Source of the DNA: Sipunculus nudus
Taxonomy: Eukaryota > Annelida > Sipuncula > Golfingiida > Sipunculidae
Direction of reading: 5' to 3'
NCBI GenBank assembly: GCA_026874595.1
Contig: CM049318.1
Location: forward strand, 56,529,750-56,593,749
DNA length: 64,000 bases
In this document: piece after piece, positions 1 to 10,435 of the stretch
Position numbering within the stretch: position 1 is the first letter of the stretch
Layout of the letters: every line of letters begins with the position of its first letter
The notes under the pieces: generated by a model
Told to the model about the DNA's origin: nothing
What the model saw: only the letters and a program-made list of their open reading frames with translations
The model's database searches: none
Translations under genes and position numbers: made by a program

Positions 1-750
1 ATCAATAGGATTCTTCCCTTATTGGTAGGTAAGCCATATATGACAGATGGAAGGTACAGATTGAAAAGTTTGCCTGAAAATGACTCCACGCAAGAAGTGG
101 GTGCTGTGAACTTGACCTTTGACCTCAAAATCAACAGGTCTTTTCCCCTGTTGGCAGAGAAGCGATATCAGTGCTGGAAGGTTTGGAATGAAAAGTCTAG
201 CTTGAAATGTGTCCACAACCTTTTCAAGGAAGTGGATCCTGTGACCCTGACCTTTGACCTTGTGACCTCAAAATCTACAGGATTCTTCTCCAACTTAGTA
301 GGTGAGCTATATGTGAAAAATCAAAGAATTGGGATGAAAGGGTTGGCTTAAAATGCATCCACAGGCTTTTCAAAGAAGAGGCTCATGTGACCTTGACCTT
401 AGACCTTTTGACCTCAAAAAAATTATGGTTCTTCCCCTGTTGGTAGGTGAGCTGTATGTGAAAGATGGAAGGTTTGGGATGAAAATTTTGTCTCAAAGAG
501 TTATTTCTGGGGGGTGCAAACACACCCCATAACTTCGAGAATATAGGTCGCAGTGACCTAATTTCAGGTTTGCAAGGAGATCTTTTTATAACCTCTAAGA
601 CTGCATAGGGTTCATGGCCCTAGCCCCTAAGGTTACGATTTGTGCCCTGCTAACGGACAGCCAGCCGGCCGTCCCGGACGGACAGACGGAAGGACGACGG
701 ACAAAGACCCATCGCTATAGCCCAGCATGACTGAAAGTCAGCTGAGCTAA
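1..750. repeat. Left-truncated modular repeat with DR1-like motifs
   Basis: Units of roughly 130-150 bp share phrases such as CCTATTGGTAGGTGAGC and AAATGCATCCACA and repeat from the window edge to about 500. Two units hold an exact TGACCTTTGACCT (113-125 and 248-260), which is the reverse complement of a DR1 nuclear-receptor site. The core then changes to a different unit (GACCTAATTTCAGG, TTACGATTTGTGCCCTG). The element ends in a GGAC-rich tail and the palindromic terminus GTCAGCTGAGCTAAAA near 733-750. The same terminus closes elements at 48.9 and 56.3 kb that have other cores. The left end is outside the window. No coding frame is credible here. Confidence 0.75.
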
Positions 751-1229
751 AAAAGAAATCAGGAATATATGTAAAATTATTAGGGATGCATACTGAATGC
801 AAAATTAAAATACAGATATATCTCACTGATGGCAAATTCTTGAATTAAGTTGAGTAGGGATACCAATAATTTATAATCCATGTACAGTTGTCTTTATATA
901 GCCACAGAGAGATGAATATCCATGACTGTAACATTGCCTGGTATGATGAATAACTTAAATCATTAATCTAAGTTTTTTAAAAGCTTTTAAAAAAACTTTC
1001 TTGTCAATATTAACCAAAGATATCCTGAAATCTAAATGTCTAGTGGCATGATGTAATAGATGCTGATAAACTGGTGCCAGGCTAGATGTAACAGCATCAC
1101 ACAGCTAACATATATGGTAAAATGACTCAATTCAATCTCCATAATTCAGCCAAAAATCATTCATGTTGAACCATTAATGACAATTATTATAAGAATTATT
1201 GTAGGAATTATTCTTGTAAAATATTTAAC
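751..1229. other. AT-rich stretch, nothing recognised
   Basis: This is AT-rich sequence without a supported exon, RNA gene, terminal inverted repeat or tandem structure. It lies downstream of the CCDC93 exons on the minus strand, so it may be intron or flank of that gene. Confidence 0.4.
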
Positions 1230-2300
1230 AAACTGGCTTCAGTGGCATCAGTCGAAAAACGTTTCGCAGGTTTATAACTCATATAGGACATTACAGCAAA
1301 CTGGCTAAGTTCGCCTTCCCGTAACTCAGCCAAAAAGCACTGAACCAAAACCATTTGAACAAACTTGAATTATCAACATCTGAGGATAATTAATGTGTGT
1401 GATTTAAGAATTTGGCCCAATGGTTTTTGAGAAGAAGATCTTTGTAGCCACTGAGCTAAAATGGGCTGTTATGGCATATGACTAAATTCAGCTTCCCATA
1501 ACCTAGCCAAAAGTCACTGAAAAGAGATCATTTGAACAAACTTCAGAAAGCCCTACCCTAGGATCATTTCTGTGCGATATTAAACATTTTGGCAATATGG
1601 TTTCAGAGAAGAAGTTTTTTGTAGCCCTCGGTGTGATACAGGCACTGATGACCCTGTACAAAAAAGGCCGATGCAGGTGGTGCCACCAGTACCTAAATTT
1701 CAGATATGACCTATGTGACCAACATTGGCATAAAATTTGGTGATGATAGCTACAGCCGTTTCTGAGATTTAAATTGTAATATGCTTTTTTGCACAGTTAA
1801 CAAAGTTCAACCTTCTGTATCTCGGCCAAAAATCTCCGAACTAGAACCATTCAAACAAACTTGAGAAAGACTGTTCCAGGGATCATTTCTGTGAAATATT
1901 GGACAATTTGGCTGGACAGTTTCAGAGAAGAAGATTTTTTAAAGCTTTTTTAGCTTTTTCCCTATAAAATCTAAGAAAATGCAGTTAGCAAAAAAATAAA
2001 CAAAATCCGATATAGTTTCCCGGATGACTGATTATTTGCAAAAAATATGGTGATGCTAGCTCCTGCCGTTTTTGAGATAGCTATGGTTAACGTACAGACA
2101 AAGCACGACACACGACGCACTACGTACGACAGACGCCGCCGCACCATCACATAAGCTCACAGGTTCGCTAAAAAGTGATGCTAGCTCCTGCCATATTTAG
2201 ATAGTATGGGTCAACATACAAATGATGGACCATGGCTGATGGCCATCAGCTGATGCCACACCATCGCATAAGGTCACAGGTTCGCTACATAAGTTTCATT
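1230..2300. repeat. Diverged tandem/dispersed repeat
   Basis: Three or more diverged units carry the shared phrases AGCCAAAA..CACTGAA, CCATTTGAACAAACTT and TTTCAGAGAAGAAG, near 1324, 1499 and 1817. A copy of the palindrome family GGTGGYGCCACC is at about 1676. The block ends twice with ACCATCGCATAAGGTCACAG-like tails (about 2145 and 2265) after a run of GACGCAC/GACAGACG words. This looks like a degenerate transposable-element family. No protein is encoded. Confidence 0.6.
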
Positions 2301-2531
2301 ATCAACATTTCAGTGTTTTAGGTAGTAATAATTCTGATTTAAAAGTAGCTATAACATAATTCATATTTTCCATTAAATGGACATTTGTAGGCCTGAGCTG
2401 TAAGCTCAGGTTCTCTAGGAACTCTAGGTTTAGTGCTAAATGAAGTCCAAAGACCGCCCTATCAAATCAAAACCTTGACATACCGATAATCAGGATTGCA
2501 AAGATTAGTCTGCATGTCATATTTGCTTTTA

Positions 2532-2973
2532 GGCCATATCCGCACTAGGTTCGCATCTAAACCAGATTATACTAAACCGGTTTACTGAAGTCTCTAGGTA
2601 GTCCGCTTTGCATCCGCACTGTAGTTCACTTTACAAAAGGCTTAACCAGTTTATGCAGCACAACTTGAGTTTGCTGTGACTACGTGTTTGTAATCCGATT
2701 CAGGCCAGCATCTGAGTGCTCCCTCACACAACGCATGAAGGGGCAACATCAAGGGTAGTGTTCAAGGCAATTCCCGGAAACTTGACTCATTTAGACTAGA
2801 AGGGGGTTCACCTGTATGCACAAGAAACCAGTTTACTTTAAACCAGACTTAAGTAAACTGGACTAGTGAAGTCTTCCTACAGTAAACTGAACTGATGTGG
2901 ATACTAGTGGCCTATAGTGCAGAAAGAGTAAACCAGTTCACAATCCAGATTATTTGCTAGTGCGGATAAGGCC
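2532..2973. mobile_element. Harbinger-like MITE with TTA target duplications
   Basis: The left end GGCCATATCCGCACTAG (2532-2548) and the right end CTAGTGCGGATAAGGCC (2957-2973) are inverted copies with one mismatch. TTA sits immediately outside both ends (2529-2531 and 2974-2976). Repeated AAACCGGTTTACT-like words lie in both orientations inside. Termini beginning GGCC with a 3-bp TWA duplication are typical of the PIF/Harbinger superfamily, so the class is inferred from that. At 442 bp with no open frame, it is non-autonomous. Confidence 0.72.
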
Positions 2974-2976
2974 TTA

Positions 2977-3828
2977 CCAAGCTATGTTGTGTGATCTCAG
3001 CGGTTTTGCAGCCAGGTGGTTTAATGTATTGGTAGAGGGATGTCAGCAGGGCTTAAATGATTCATATGTGCACTGATACATCACTATGCAAAGCTAAATA
3101 TTGTATTGGTATCTTCAGATGTCCCAGTTCCAAAACATAGATGACATTTGACCATCAAACAGAATTCCAAACATTAAACAAGCAATCTCTAGGATTCAAT
3201 AACAGTCAACCATCCAGGGTGTGTTAGTGAAAAATCACTCACAATAAATCAGTTAGTCCACATGCTATCCACTGCCTGATCAAACTAATTGAAAGGACCA
3301 TTTCATTCGTCATAATTCCTAAAGCCTGAAGGCAATAGACTTTTTCCGTCAGCATGTGCACAGCGCATGTTAGAACAGGTCATCTGACCTTGGCATGTAA
3401 ACAAACAGAGAAGATGATTTTTTCAAGTAATCAGGTGTCTTATATTAATAAATAAGAGTAGAATGCAACTATATTTTAGCTAGACAGCTATATATTTATG
3501 TAATATGACCAAAAATAAAGGAATTAACACCATTATTTTATTGATGTAAATAGCATGGATTGTCATATATAAATATTTTCAAAACAAACAGCGTTTCCAG
3601 GTTAAAACCCTGTTTCATTCAAGTTCTCATGGTTGTCAAGGACTCTACAAGTAATGTCACTGCAACAGGGCCAAAAACACAACCGCTTTTGCCGTGGACT
3701 GCTGTCGCTTGTATGCTATTAACCCCAAATCATATATGTTAAATATCTTTGATCCTTTGCAGGTCTTTACATGCAATGTTCAGTATCATAAAGCCAGGGT
3801 AGATGTCAGTGTGACCTTATTTTACTAC
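2977..3828. other. Probable CCDC93 intron, no exon found
   Basis: I looked for the next CCDC93 exon on the minus strand, which should encode the segment after the VELYNQ peptide. I saw no stretch with the expected coiled-coil composition between splice sites. The sequence is AT-rich and unremarkable. The rest of the gene is presumably left of the window. Confidence 0.4.
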
Positions 3829-3937
3829 CTTGGTTGTAGAGTTCCACAAAACGTCTCTGGTACTGGCTCAGTTCTGCTCTCGTTGGGACTTCATCTATTT
3901 TTCGTTGTAGACCGGCAATCTCTCGTGTCTTTCTGGC
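3829..3937 (-). CDS. CCDC93: CCDC93 internal exon (fifth visible)
   Basis: On the minus strand, acceptor CTGTAG lies at 3938-3943 and the donor GTAGTA follows 3829. The 109-nt exon starts in phase 0 and ends in phase 1. It reads [20 protein letters not shown] and continues through [10 protein letters not shown] to VELYNQ. From memory of the vertebrate protein, this matches the conserved block with REIA, RKIDEVP, RAEL, QYQ and RF.ELY, which is the most diagnostic stretch in the window. It continues in frame from the exon at 4859-4930. The next exon was not found and probably lies off the left edge. An ORF on the opposite strand overlaps this exon and is only a shadow. Confidence 0.9.
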
Positions 3938-4138
3938 CTACAGATAAAACCATAGCAATGAATGAAAATGAATATCAAAATATCCTGAAAAAAACAAGCA
4001 AATTATTCAGGTTTGCACACAAATAGCAAATGGTATATCCTGTGATTGTTCTAGAATAATCTGTATTATGACAGAGAAAAGGATCTGCTGAGGTGTTAAT
4101 TGGATTCTGCATAATACAGGATTAATATATAATAAGTA

Positions 4139-4243
4139 TAGAGTAGAACATGTCTGAAAGACCACTTGTCTAATAAGACCACCTGAGCATTAAGACCACT
4201 TCTGGCAGGTCCCACAAGTGGTCTTATTACACAGTGTTCACTG
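4139..4243. mobile_element. Short pogo-like MITE
   Basis: This 105-bp element contains repeated GACCAC/GTGGTC words in both orientations. Its right end TTCACTG is followed by TA. The left end (TAGAGTAGAACATGTCTGAA) aligns with the reverse complement of the right end of the copy at 25944-26104. TA target duplication and CAGTG termini are typical of Tc1/mariner-pogo-type MITEs. It lies in a CCDC93 intron. Confidence 0.5.
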
Positions 4244-4424
4244 TAGTCTCAAGCCCCATGCATAAAACTGTTCATGACAATGAGACTGTACGGCTAATAA
4301 GACTGAAAATATATGTGGCCACATGTTACTCTATGTGATCATATTGCTTTATTATTTAAAACAACTGCAAACTGTTCACTCTGACACAGGTGAGATAATC
4401 CTATATGCACTTTGATAATTGTTG

Positions 4425-4444
4425 CTGGGGGGGGGGGGGGGGGG
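4425..4444. repeat. Poly-G homopolymer tract
   Basis: An uninterrupted G run of about 17-18 bases lies in a CCDC93 intron. It is C-rich on the CCDC93 sense strand and could form a G-quadruplex on the plus strand. Confidence 0.85.
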
Positions 4445-4858
4445 TATGTAAGGGGGAGGGCTGTGGTTAATTTTTAGAACTGGCTTACGAGCTAACTAAA
4501 AGTTATGAGGATGACAGTATACGATAAAGGTCTGCTCACACTGGTCAATCTATCTTGCAGACAGTAGATTTAATCTTTTATCAAATGTCATTTTGATGAT
4601 AATACATAGACTGAAGCACAGATCTAGAGTACATATATTGTGTATTTATCACTGTATACATGTGATGGGAGGGCAGCAAGAATGGTAGCAAATTGAAGTA
4701 TTAAAACATATACAATCATATTTATCTGGATATTTGATGCTAAAATGACATAGAATATTAAAGAGAAATATTCACTAAACTTACCATGACAGGTATGTAT
4801 GTTTTGTAAAGTTAGGCAACCTCAGCTAGTCTGTCTATAGTAAAGTTATTCTGCTCAC

Positions 4859-4930
4859 CAGCAAAAGACGAATCTTGTGCAGTTTCTCTTGGTCAGCCTT
4901 GTACTGTGCTTCAATCAATTTAAATCTTTC
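4859..4930 (-). CDS. CCDC93: CCDC93 internal exon (fourth visible)
   Basis: The minus-strand acceptor TTCAG lies just above 4930 and the donor GTGAGC follows 4859. The 72-nt exon (24 codons, phase 0 at both ends) reads ERFKLIEAQY, then KADQEKLHKIRLLL. The EKLHKIRLL segment corresponds to the EKLYKIRLL block of vertebrate CCDC93, recalled from memory. The high Glu/Lys/Gln content is expected of its coiled coil. Confidence 0.88.
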
Positions 4931-5459
4931 CTGAAGGAAATAAAAAGAGATGACACAATCATTTAAAGATCACATTTTCAGTTTTCAAATTGATATAAAT
5001 AAAACTTATATATGATTATCAGAGAAATGTCTACAGAAATAATTATAGCTCAGGGAGGCTGTGATTTACAACCTTTCCCTGGAGGGAAATGCAGAAAACA
5101 AAGGAAGAATTCAGTCACTGCTTTCACTGCTTTGTGCAAAGGAATGGCTTTACTGGTTACTTCAAAACCCGGCTCAAACCTATCTAGAGCATTCAGACAG
5201 ATTTGATTAACACTGGAAATGACTTGAAACCAACCCCTGAGCGGGAATCAAAACATTTTGGCCAAAATGGATGGAAACTCCTTTAGATTGCTGTGTAAAT
5301 GACCAATTTGAATGCTCAATTCTAACATTTTGAAACCATTTTGCATTTGCCATGTGAAAGGAGTAGAAAACTATCTTATTAAATCATTGTATCTCAGGAA
5401 TGACTATTTTACATCTCACATTTTATATCTCAGGAAATACTATTTTACATCTCACTCAC

Positions 5460-5534
5460 ATGCTCTTCTGACTCTTCTCCACCCATCTCCGTCTTCAGAG
5501 CTTCAATATCTCCCTTTAGTCTGGCCATTTCCTC
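5460..5534 (-). CDS. CCDC93: CCDC93 internal exon (third visible)
   Basis: Acceptor AACAG precedes 5534 and the donor GTGAGT follows 5460 on the minus strand. The exon has 75 nt (25 codons, phase 0 to 0). It begins EEMARLKGDIEALKTEM and ends in an acidic GGEESEEH tail. The start corresponds to the EEMTRLQ.EIE.LK block of vertebrate CCDC93. The acidic end lies where the vertebrate protein has a poorly conserved linker. Confidence 0.85.
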
Positions 5535-5900
5535 CTGTTAACACATTATATCATATCAAGTAGCATAATCCAGAAATAAAACACTGCAAATAAATGTTAA
5601 AATTGTAATTATTATTTCTGTCCATTAATTTGAAATTATGATCAAATATTACAAATCATTTTTATCCATTATATTATTATTGAATACTGATTAATATTAT
5701 ATTAAACATATATAAGGCTTTTTCATATGTCATATCTGAAATGTCAGACCAAATGACTACAATTAAGCCATAACATACTCATCCTAAAGGCTATACCATA
5801 CTGAAACTAAAGGCCTTCCAAACTGACAGCAAAGGCTCTATACCATACTGACCCTGAAGGCTATATACCATAAATATCCTGAAGACCATTCTGTACTGAC

Positions 5901-5982
5901 CTTGCAGTGGGCACGAAACTCTTGTTCCTGCTTCTTCAGGTTTTCATTCATGGCCACCAGGGAGCGCAGGGTTTGTAAGACT
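5901..5982 (-). CDS. CCDC93: CCDC93 internal exon (second visible)
   Basis: Acceptor TTGCAG lies above 5982 and the donor GTCAGT follows 5901. The 82-nt exon completes a codon split with the exon at 6850-6923 and ends in phase 0. It reads [20 protein letters not shown] followed by EFRAHCK. The motif [20 protein letters not shown] is nearly invariant with vertebrate CCDC93 as I recall it, and this secures the identification. Confidence 0.92.
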
Positions 5983-6060
5983 CTGCAACAACAACAAAAA
6001 AAGACATACTTTTAAGCACCATATCAGATGTACATCAATGTTCCTTATAAAACAGAACAA

Positions 6061-6660
6061 GAGGTGGCACCACCTGTCTGGTCTGTTACAAGGCTATCCA
6101 AGACTGAAAAACATGCAAAATTTGAGGCTGATACATTATTCCATTCCTGAGATATGAGGGATTTTCACCCTCAAGCAAACAGATGGATGGACGGCAAGCA
6201 AAAACAATTGCAGATGGTGCCACCATTCTTTAGTACAAGATGGAGGGACCCAAGATCTATAGACATGCACAATTTAAGCCCAACACACTGAACCATGCAA
6301 TCACCAAGATGCATTAACGGATTGCAAACACATGGATGGATGCCACCCTAAAATGGTTGTAGGTGGTGCTTCCAGTCTCTAGTACAAGATGTAGAGATAC
6401 AAGATCTATGGACATGCACAATTTAAGCTCAATAGATTGAATCACTCCTGAGATATGGGCTGTTGTCAGTAAGCAACCAATATTCATACTACACAAAAAG
6501 GATTGCAGGTGGCGCCACCAGTATTTTTTACGCACAAGTTCACATGTGAGCAAAATATTATGCTGGGTTTCTGAAAGATCCGTCCAAGGGTATAAGAGGA
6601 GTTCTCCTAAAACAGAACCAGCGTGAAAACATAGTATCAGCAAAACTGTTTTGGTGGATA
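6061..6660. repeat. Dispersed repeat with GGTGGCGCCACC-type palindromes
   Basis: Two to three diverged units repeat phrases such as TACAAGATGNAGGGAC, AAGATCTATRGACATGCACA and TTGCAGGTGGCGCCACCAG (near 6070, 6205, 6365 and 6508). The block sits in the CCDC93 intron between the first and second visible exons. The minus-strand ORF across it is repeat sequence and shows no recognisable domain. Confidence 0.6.
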
Positions 6661-6849
6661 CAATCAATTTCCCGTTTTATTCCAACTTAAATTTGAACTC
6701 AAAAGTTTAATGTTCCATTTATCCCATACAATGAAATTTATATGTGACAGTTATGACAAAGATACATTTATGAAATGCTTCCCCTAAGGGTGAATGAAAA
6801 AAACAGAAGATCTTGCACAAAAAAGTATCATTTATCACATCATACTCAC

Positions 6850-6923
6850 TCTTGGTTTTCTCCAGTCTCCACTTGTTCAAGATTTGTCATTTCCTCATCA
6901 AGCTTCTGGTTATATTCCTCTGC
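6850..6923 (-). CDS. CCDC93: CCDC93 internal exon (first visible); gene overview
   Basis: The minus-strand acceptor TTTCAG precedes 6923 and the donor GTGAGT follows 6850. The 74-nt exon reads AEEYNQKLDEEMTNLEQVET then GENQ, and ends with two bases of a split codon. Together the five exons (74, 82, 75, 72 and 109 nt) keep one open frame and encode about 137 residues. These correspond to the central-to-C-terminal coiled coil of CCDC93, roughly residues 350-500 of a protein of about 630. CCDC93 partners with CCDC22 and COMMD proteins in the CCC/Commander complex, which works with retriever to recycle membrane cargo from endosomes. Acceptors and donors are canonical, introns are 0.4-0.9 kb, and all exons look intact. 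Earlier exons should lie at higher coordinates, but I found none. Confidence 0.88.
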
Positions 6924-7039
6924 CTGAAACAAAGGAACACAAGTGTAAACTTTTCTAATGTCATGAATCAAAGTAGGCCTGATCAGTACAGTGTAAATAC
7001 CTTAAGTCTTAGGTTGTTATAAAAAAATCAATAACTAGA

Positions 7040-7800
7040 CTTATCTTATGTTTTTTATTTCATTTCTGATCATCTAGACTTACCTTTATAAGGTCTTTGA
7101 TTTCTAATTGACTAGTCTTACCAAAATAGTATTTGATCTCTGATCAACCAGACTTGCCTAAAGTATTTGATTTCTGACCAACTAGACTTAACTTAAGCCT
7201 TTGATTTCTGATCAAGTAGACTTATCTTTATATGGTCTTTGATTTCTGATAAAGTTTATACTTACCTAAATAGTCTTTGAGCTTAGAGTTTTTGATTTCT
7301 GATCAACCAGACTTTCCTAAAATCTTTGCTTTTTAATTGTCTGGACTTTCCTAAAGTATTTGATTTCTGACCAACTAGACTTAACTTAAGCCTTTGATTT
7401 CTGATCAAGTACACTTATCTTTACATGGTCTTTGATTTCTGATAAAGGTTATACTTACCTAAATAGACTTTGAGCTTAGAGTCTTTGATTTCTGATCAAC
7501 CAGGCTTTCCTAAAATCTTTGCTTTTTAATTGTCTGGACTTTCCTAAAGTCTTTGATTTCTGACCAACTAGACTTAACTTAAGCCTTTGATTTCTAAGCA
7601 ACCAGACTTACCTTTATAAGGTCTTTCATTTCTTATCCACCAGACTTACCACAAGACTTTGATTTTTTATCAATAAACTTACCTAAAATCTTTGATTTCT
7701 GACTGTCCAGACTTACCTAGGGTCTTTGATTTCTGACCAACCAGACTTACCTAGAGTCTTTGATTTCTGATCAACTAGACTTAACTAAACTCTCAGATTG
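7040..7800. repeat. Intronic minisatellite with splice-donor-like motif
   Basis: Some twenty imperfect units of about 30-40 bp follow the pattern CTTTGATTTCTGATCAACCAG then ACTTACCTAAA. On the minus strand, the sense strand of CCDC93, many units contain AGGTAAGT, an ideal 5' splice site. Examples are near 7080, 7260, 7452, 7607, 7680, 7713 and 7744 (plus-strand ACTTACCT). The array lies just upstream of the exon at 6850-6923 in the direction of transcription, so it is probably intronic. Degenerate units continue toward 7920. Confidence 0.85.
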
Positions 7801-8330
7801 CTGACTGTCAGAACTGTCCTAAAGCCTCTGACTACAGACTGCCTGTAAGTCTCTGCTCTCTAACTGTAAAGACTGTTCGTACATTTTTAACTCAGACTGC
7901 TCATTTGAAATCAGCTGTACCAATCACGTGCGTGTTTTGTCATCTTATTTAGTTCATATTCTCTAGTAAACCTTGTATCTGAAATATAAGTAATGACAGT
8001 TCACCTAAACGCTATTTTCATAACAATAAGTGGCTTTTTCAGCAGTTATTTCATCGTTTTCAAGTGCATTTGTATGAGCCATGATGTAGCTGATCTGGAG
8101 GTGGTGCTGTGTGTGTAAACAAGATATTAGTTGCATCCAACCCACAGACATACCACATCTTTGCACTATTTTGCCAGTTGAGCACCTGGGGCCCAAAGAG
8201 TTTTGGCAAAGGGATTTTTTCCTAGATATCAAGCAATTTGTGACAGCTTTGCATGTTAGTAAATTTTTACCCAACTAGATTTATCTTCTTTAAGAAAGAT
8301 TTAGATGTTAACCTCAAGTAATCTTGTGCC

Positions 8331-8789
8331 TAGGGTTGGGAAAACATCAGTTTTATTGTAATATATTATGATATCATATCTTGTGCAGGAACTCCAGCAC
8401 TTTTCATCATACATCGATTGCTAGTACTATTCATTATATGTTCCTTGGACACCCTATGTGCTGGAAAAACCCCAGAGAGAACACAACACTGTCATCTTGA
8501 ACATACAATGCCCATATATTTTTTATATCATAATGATAATATATAGAATTTCATTCGACTCATTAAAATAATGAATGTCTTTGGTATATATAATAAATAA
8601 ATGAACACAGAAAGACCATGGTGATGCCATTATCTTTTGGTATTAATCCCAAAAGGGCTTGTTGAGTACCAACATTTCTGACAAAAACACATATCATGAT
8701 ATAATGATAATTGGGAAGTTAAAGTATACAAATATCAAAGCTGGCAGATATGGTGATAATCCCGGATACTGGTTATTGTCCCAACCCTA
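8331..8789. mobile_element. hAT-like MITE
   Basis: The left end TAGGGTTGGGA is the inverted copy of the right end TCCCAACCCTA (8779-8789 with one offset). The flanking octamers CTTGTGCC (8323-8330) and CTTTTGGC (8790-8797) agree at six of eight positions, as an old 8-bp hAT target duplication would. The interior is rich in ATGATATCATAT-like palindromes. Within it, 8466-8523 repeats a roughly 60-bp motif that also occurs twice in the SINE at 9.4 kb. There is no transposase frame. Confidence 0.65.
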
Positions 8790-8929
8790 CTTTTGGCATA
8801 TGATATTGGAAATCAAGGTATAATGAAAAACATGATAAAAAAAAAATCTCAAACTTTAAAACTCTGCCTTTTCAAATGGGAATGTGGTCATGAGACTGAT
8901 GATTCTATTTTGGTTCAGATGTTTAACAA

Positions 8930-9290
8930 GAGCACCGCATATGGGCAAAATAAGCCCAGGTGACCTCTGACCTCATTAAATATGCATGAATTTAGATGGA
9001 AAGGTAATTCAGGTGAGAAAACTTTATTGGTAAATATGTATATATTGAGTTTGATAAAAAATCCTTCATATTGTTTGTAAGTTATCACGGCGACAGCAGA
9101 AAGTAGCCTAGTGACCCATGACCTTATTAAATATGCATGGATGTTGCCCATAATCTAACTCGGGCAAAATATTCTGTCACCAAGTAGTTATGGTGAGTTT
9201 TGTGAAAATCAATCAAAGCCTCAGTAAGTTAACAAGGCGACACTAAAAGTTAATGGATGGACAGACACGTAGACAGACAGTGGGTATACC
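8930..9290. repeat. Dispersed repeat, GTGACCTCTGACCTCAT family
   Basis: The phrases GTGACCTCTGACCTCATTAA, AAATATGCATGRATTT, TATTGGTAAATAT and a tail GACAGACAGTGGGTATACCA recur in the same order at 10000-10435, 34360-34850 and 40360-40745. Those copies end with GGGTATACCATAATA and a purine-rich tail. This is a non-coding mobile repeat of unknown class. Confidence 0.7.
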
Positions 9291-9364
9291 ATAATACTCC
9301 TGTCATAAGACACTACAAGGGTACACAATATGCCCACCGTATGTCTCCCGACCTCTGACCTCAT

Positions 9365-9775
9365 GATACATATTGTTACAGGGTGACATAAAAGCAGGCT
9401 GAACTGTCTCGCTTGTGATGTAATGGAAAATCCTCAGAGAGAACACAACACCGTCATCTTGAACATACAATACCCATATATTTTCTAGCAAATGGAAAAA
9501 TGTAATGGAAAATCCTCAGAGAGAACACAACACCGTCATCTTGAACATACAATACCCATATATTTTCTAGCAAAGCGAAGCAGTTGGTACGCCGGACTTG
9601 TGCGCCACCCACATGGGTTCGACTCCGGGATCAGCCCAATATTTTCCTCTGAGGAATTTGTCTTCGTAACAAAATGGGGGCTTGTCAAACGTGACGGTAA
9701 ACTTTGTGGCCCAGGGAATAAGCTCACTAAAGTGTGACTCCTAGGATAATTAGTCTTGTTCTGAAAGCAGAACGC
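9365..9775 (+). mobile_element. tRNA-derived SINE, interrupted by tandem insert
   Basis: The head GGGTGACATAAAAGCAGGCT is followed by a tandemly duplicated segment (about 9420-9490 and 9502-9572). The tRNA-like part then resumes with TAGCAAAGCGAAGCAGTTGG and the B box GGTTCGACTCC at about 9618. The tail reads AAAATGGGGGCTTGTC and ends near AGAACGCCCTTA. A neighbouring intact copy at 9785-9945 shows that the duplicated part is an insertion. Pol III promoter boxes with no matching acceptor stem indicate a SINE, not a tRNA gene. Confidence 0.65.
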
Positions 9776-9784
9776 CCTTAAGAG

Positions 9785-9941
9785 GGTGTGTTGCGGGGTG
9801 ACATAAAAGTGGACTGAACTGTCTGGCTAGTGAAGCTTGCTTTGCTAGCAAAGCGGTTAGTATGCCGGACTTGTGCGCCACCGTTACGGGTTTGAATCCC
9901 GGATCGGCCAAATATTTTCACCCTGAGCAATTTTTCTTCGT

Positions 9942-9945
<4 letters not shown>
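9785..9945 (+). mobile_element. tRNA-derived SINE head
   Basis: An A box TAGCAAAGCGG (about 9846) and a B box GGTTTGAATCC (about 9889) are 44 bp apart, the spacing in a tRNA. The flanking seven-base segments do not pair as an acceptor stem. The A box overlaps a perfect 16-bp palindrome GCTTTGCTAGCAAAGC at 9839-9854. The copy is cut on the right by an AT microsatellite. Confidence 0.72.

Positions 9946-9946
<1 letters not shown>

Positions 9947-9990
<44 letters not shown>
9947..9990. repeat. (AT)n microsatellite
   Basis: About 22 uninterrupted AT units are followed by CATACATATATATG. ORFs on both strands that run through it are artefacts. Confidence 0.95.
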
Positions 9991-9994
<4 letters not shown>

Positions 9995-9999
9995 CATAT

Positions 10000-10435
10000 A
10001 TATGCATTGATTTTGCCAAGAATCTTATTCAGGTGAGAAAAACTATTGGTAAATATAACAAGTTTCATTAGAATCAATAAGATATCTGGAAAGTAATCAT
10101 GGCACCACCAAAGTCTCATTAAATATATGCATGCAAGGATTTTTCTGGATTGATAAATTGGTTAATAATATTGGTTAATATTTATGCGGAGTTTCATCAA
10201 ATTCTGTCATAACCCTGGTAAGTTATTGCCGTTACACCACAAAGTAGCCTGCATGGTGACCTCAGACCTCATTAAATATGTATGGATTATGTCCATAACA
10301 GTATTCTGGCGAATTAATCTATTACTGAGTTTAGTTATGATGATATACATGAAAAGCCATCAAATTCATGGCAAGTTATCCAAACAACACAATTTGAAGA
10401 ACGGACTGACCGCGGGTATACCATAAATAATATGA
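10000..10435. repeat. Dispersed repeat, GTGACCTCTGACCTCAT family
   Basis: This second copy of the 8930-9290 family has CTTATTCAGGTGAGAAAAACT, CTCATTAAATATATGCATG and a tail GACTGACCGCGGGTATACCA. It is adjacent to the SINE and microsatellite. Confidence 0.65.

Noticed and set aside
7860-7920. Additional CCDC93 exon (LISNEQSELKMYEQSLQL on the minus strand)
   Set aside because: It opens after an AG and looks coiled-coil-like, but it does not match the CCDC93 segment expected before the exon at 6850-6923, runs into a stop, and is a diverged unit of the adjacent array.
9835-9920. True tRNA gene
   Set aside because: A and B boxes and their spacing fit, but the acceptor stem does not pair and copies recur with shared non-tRNA tails, so it is a SINE.
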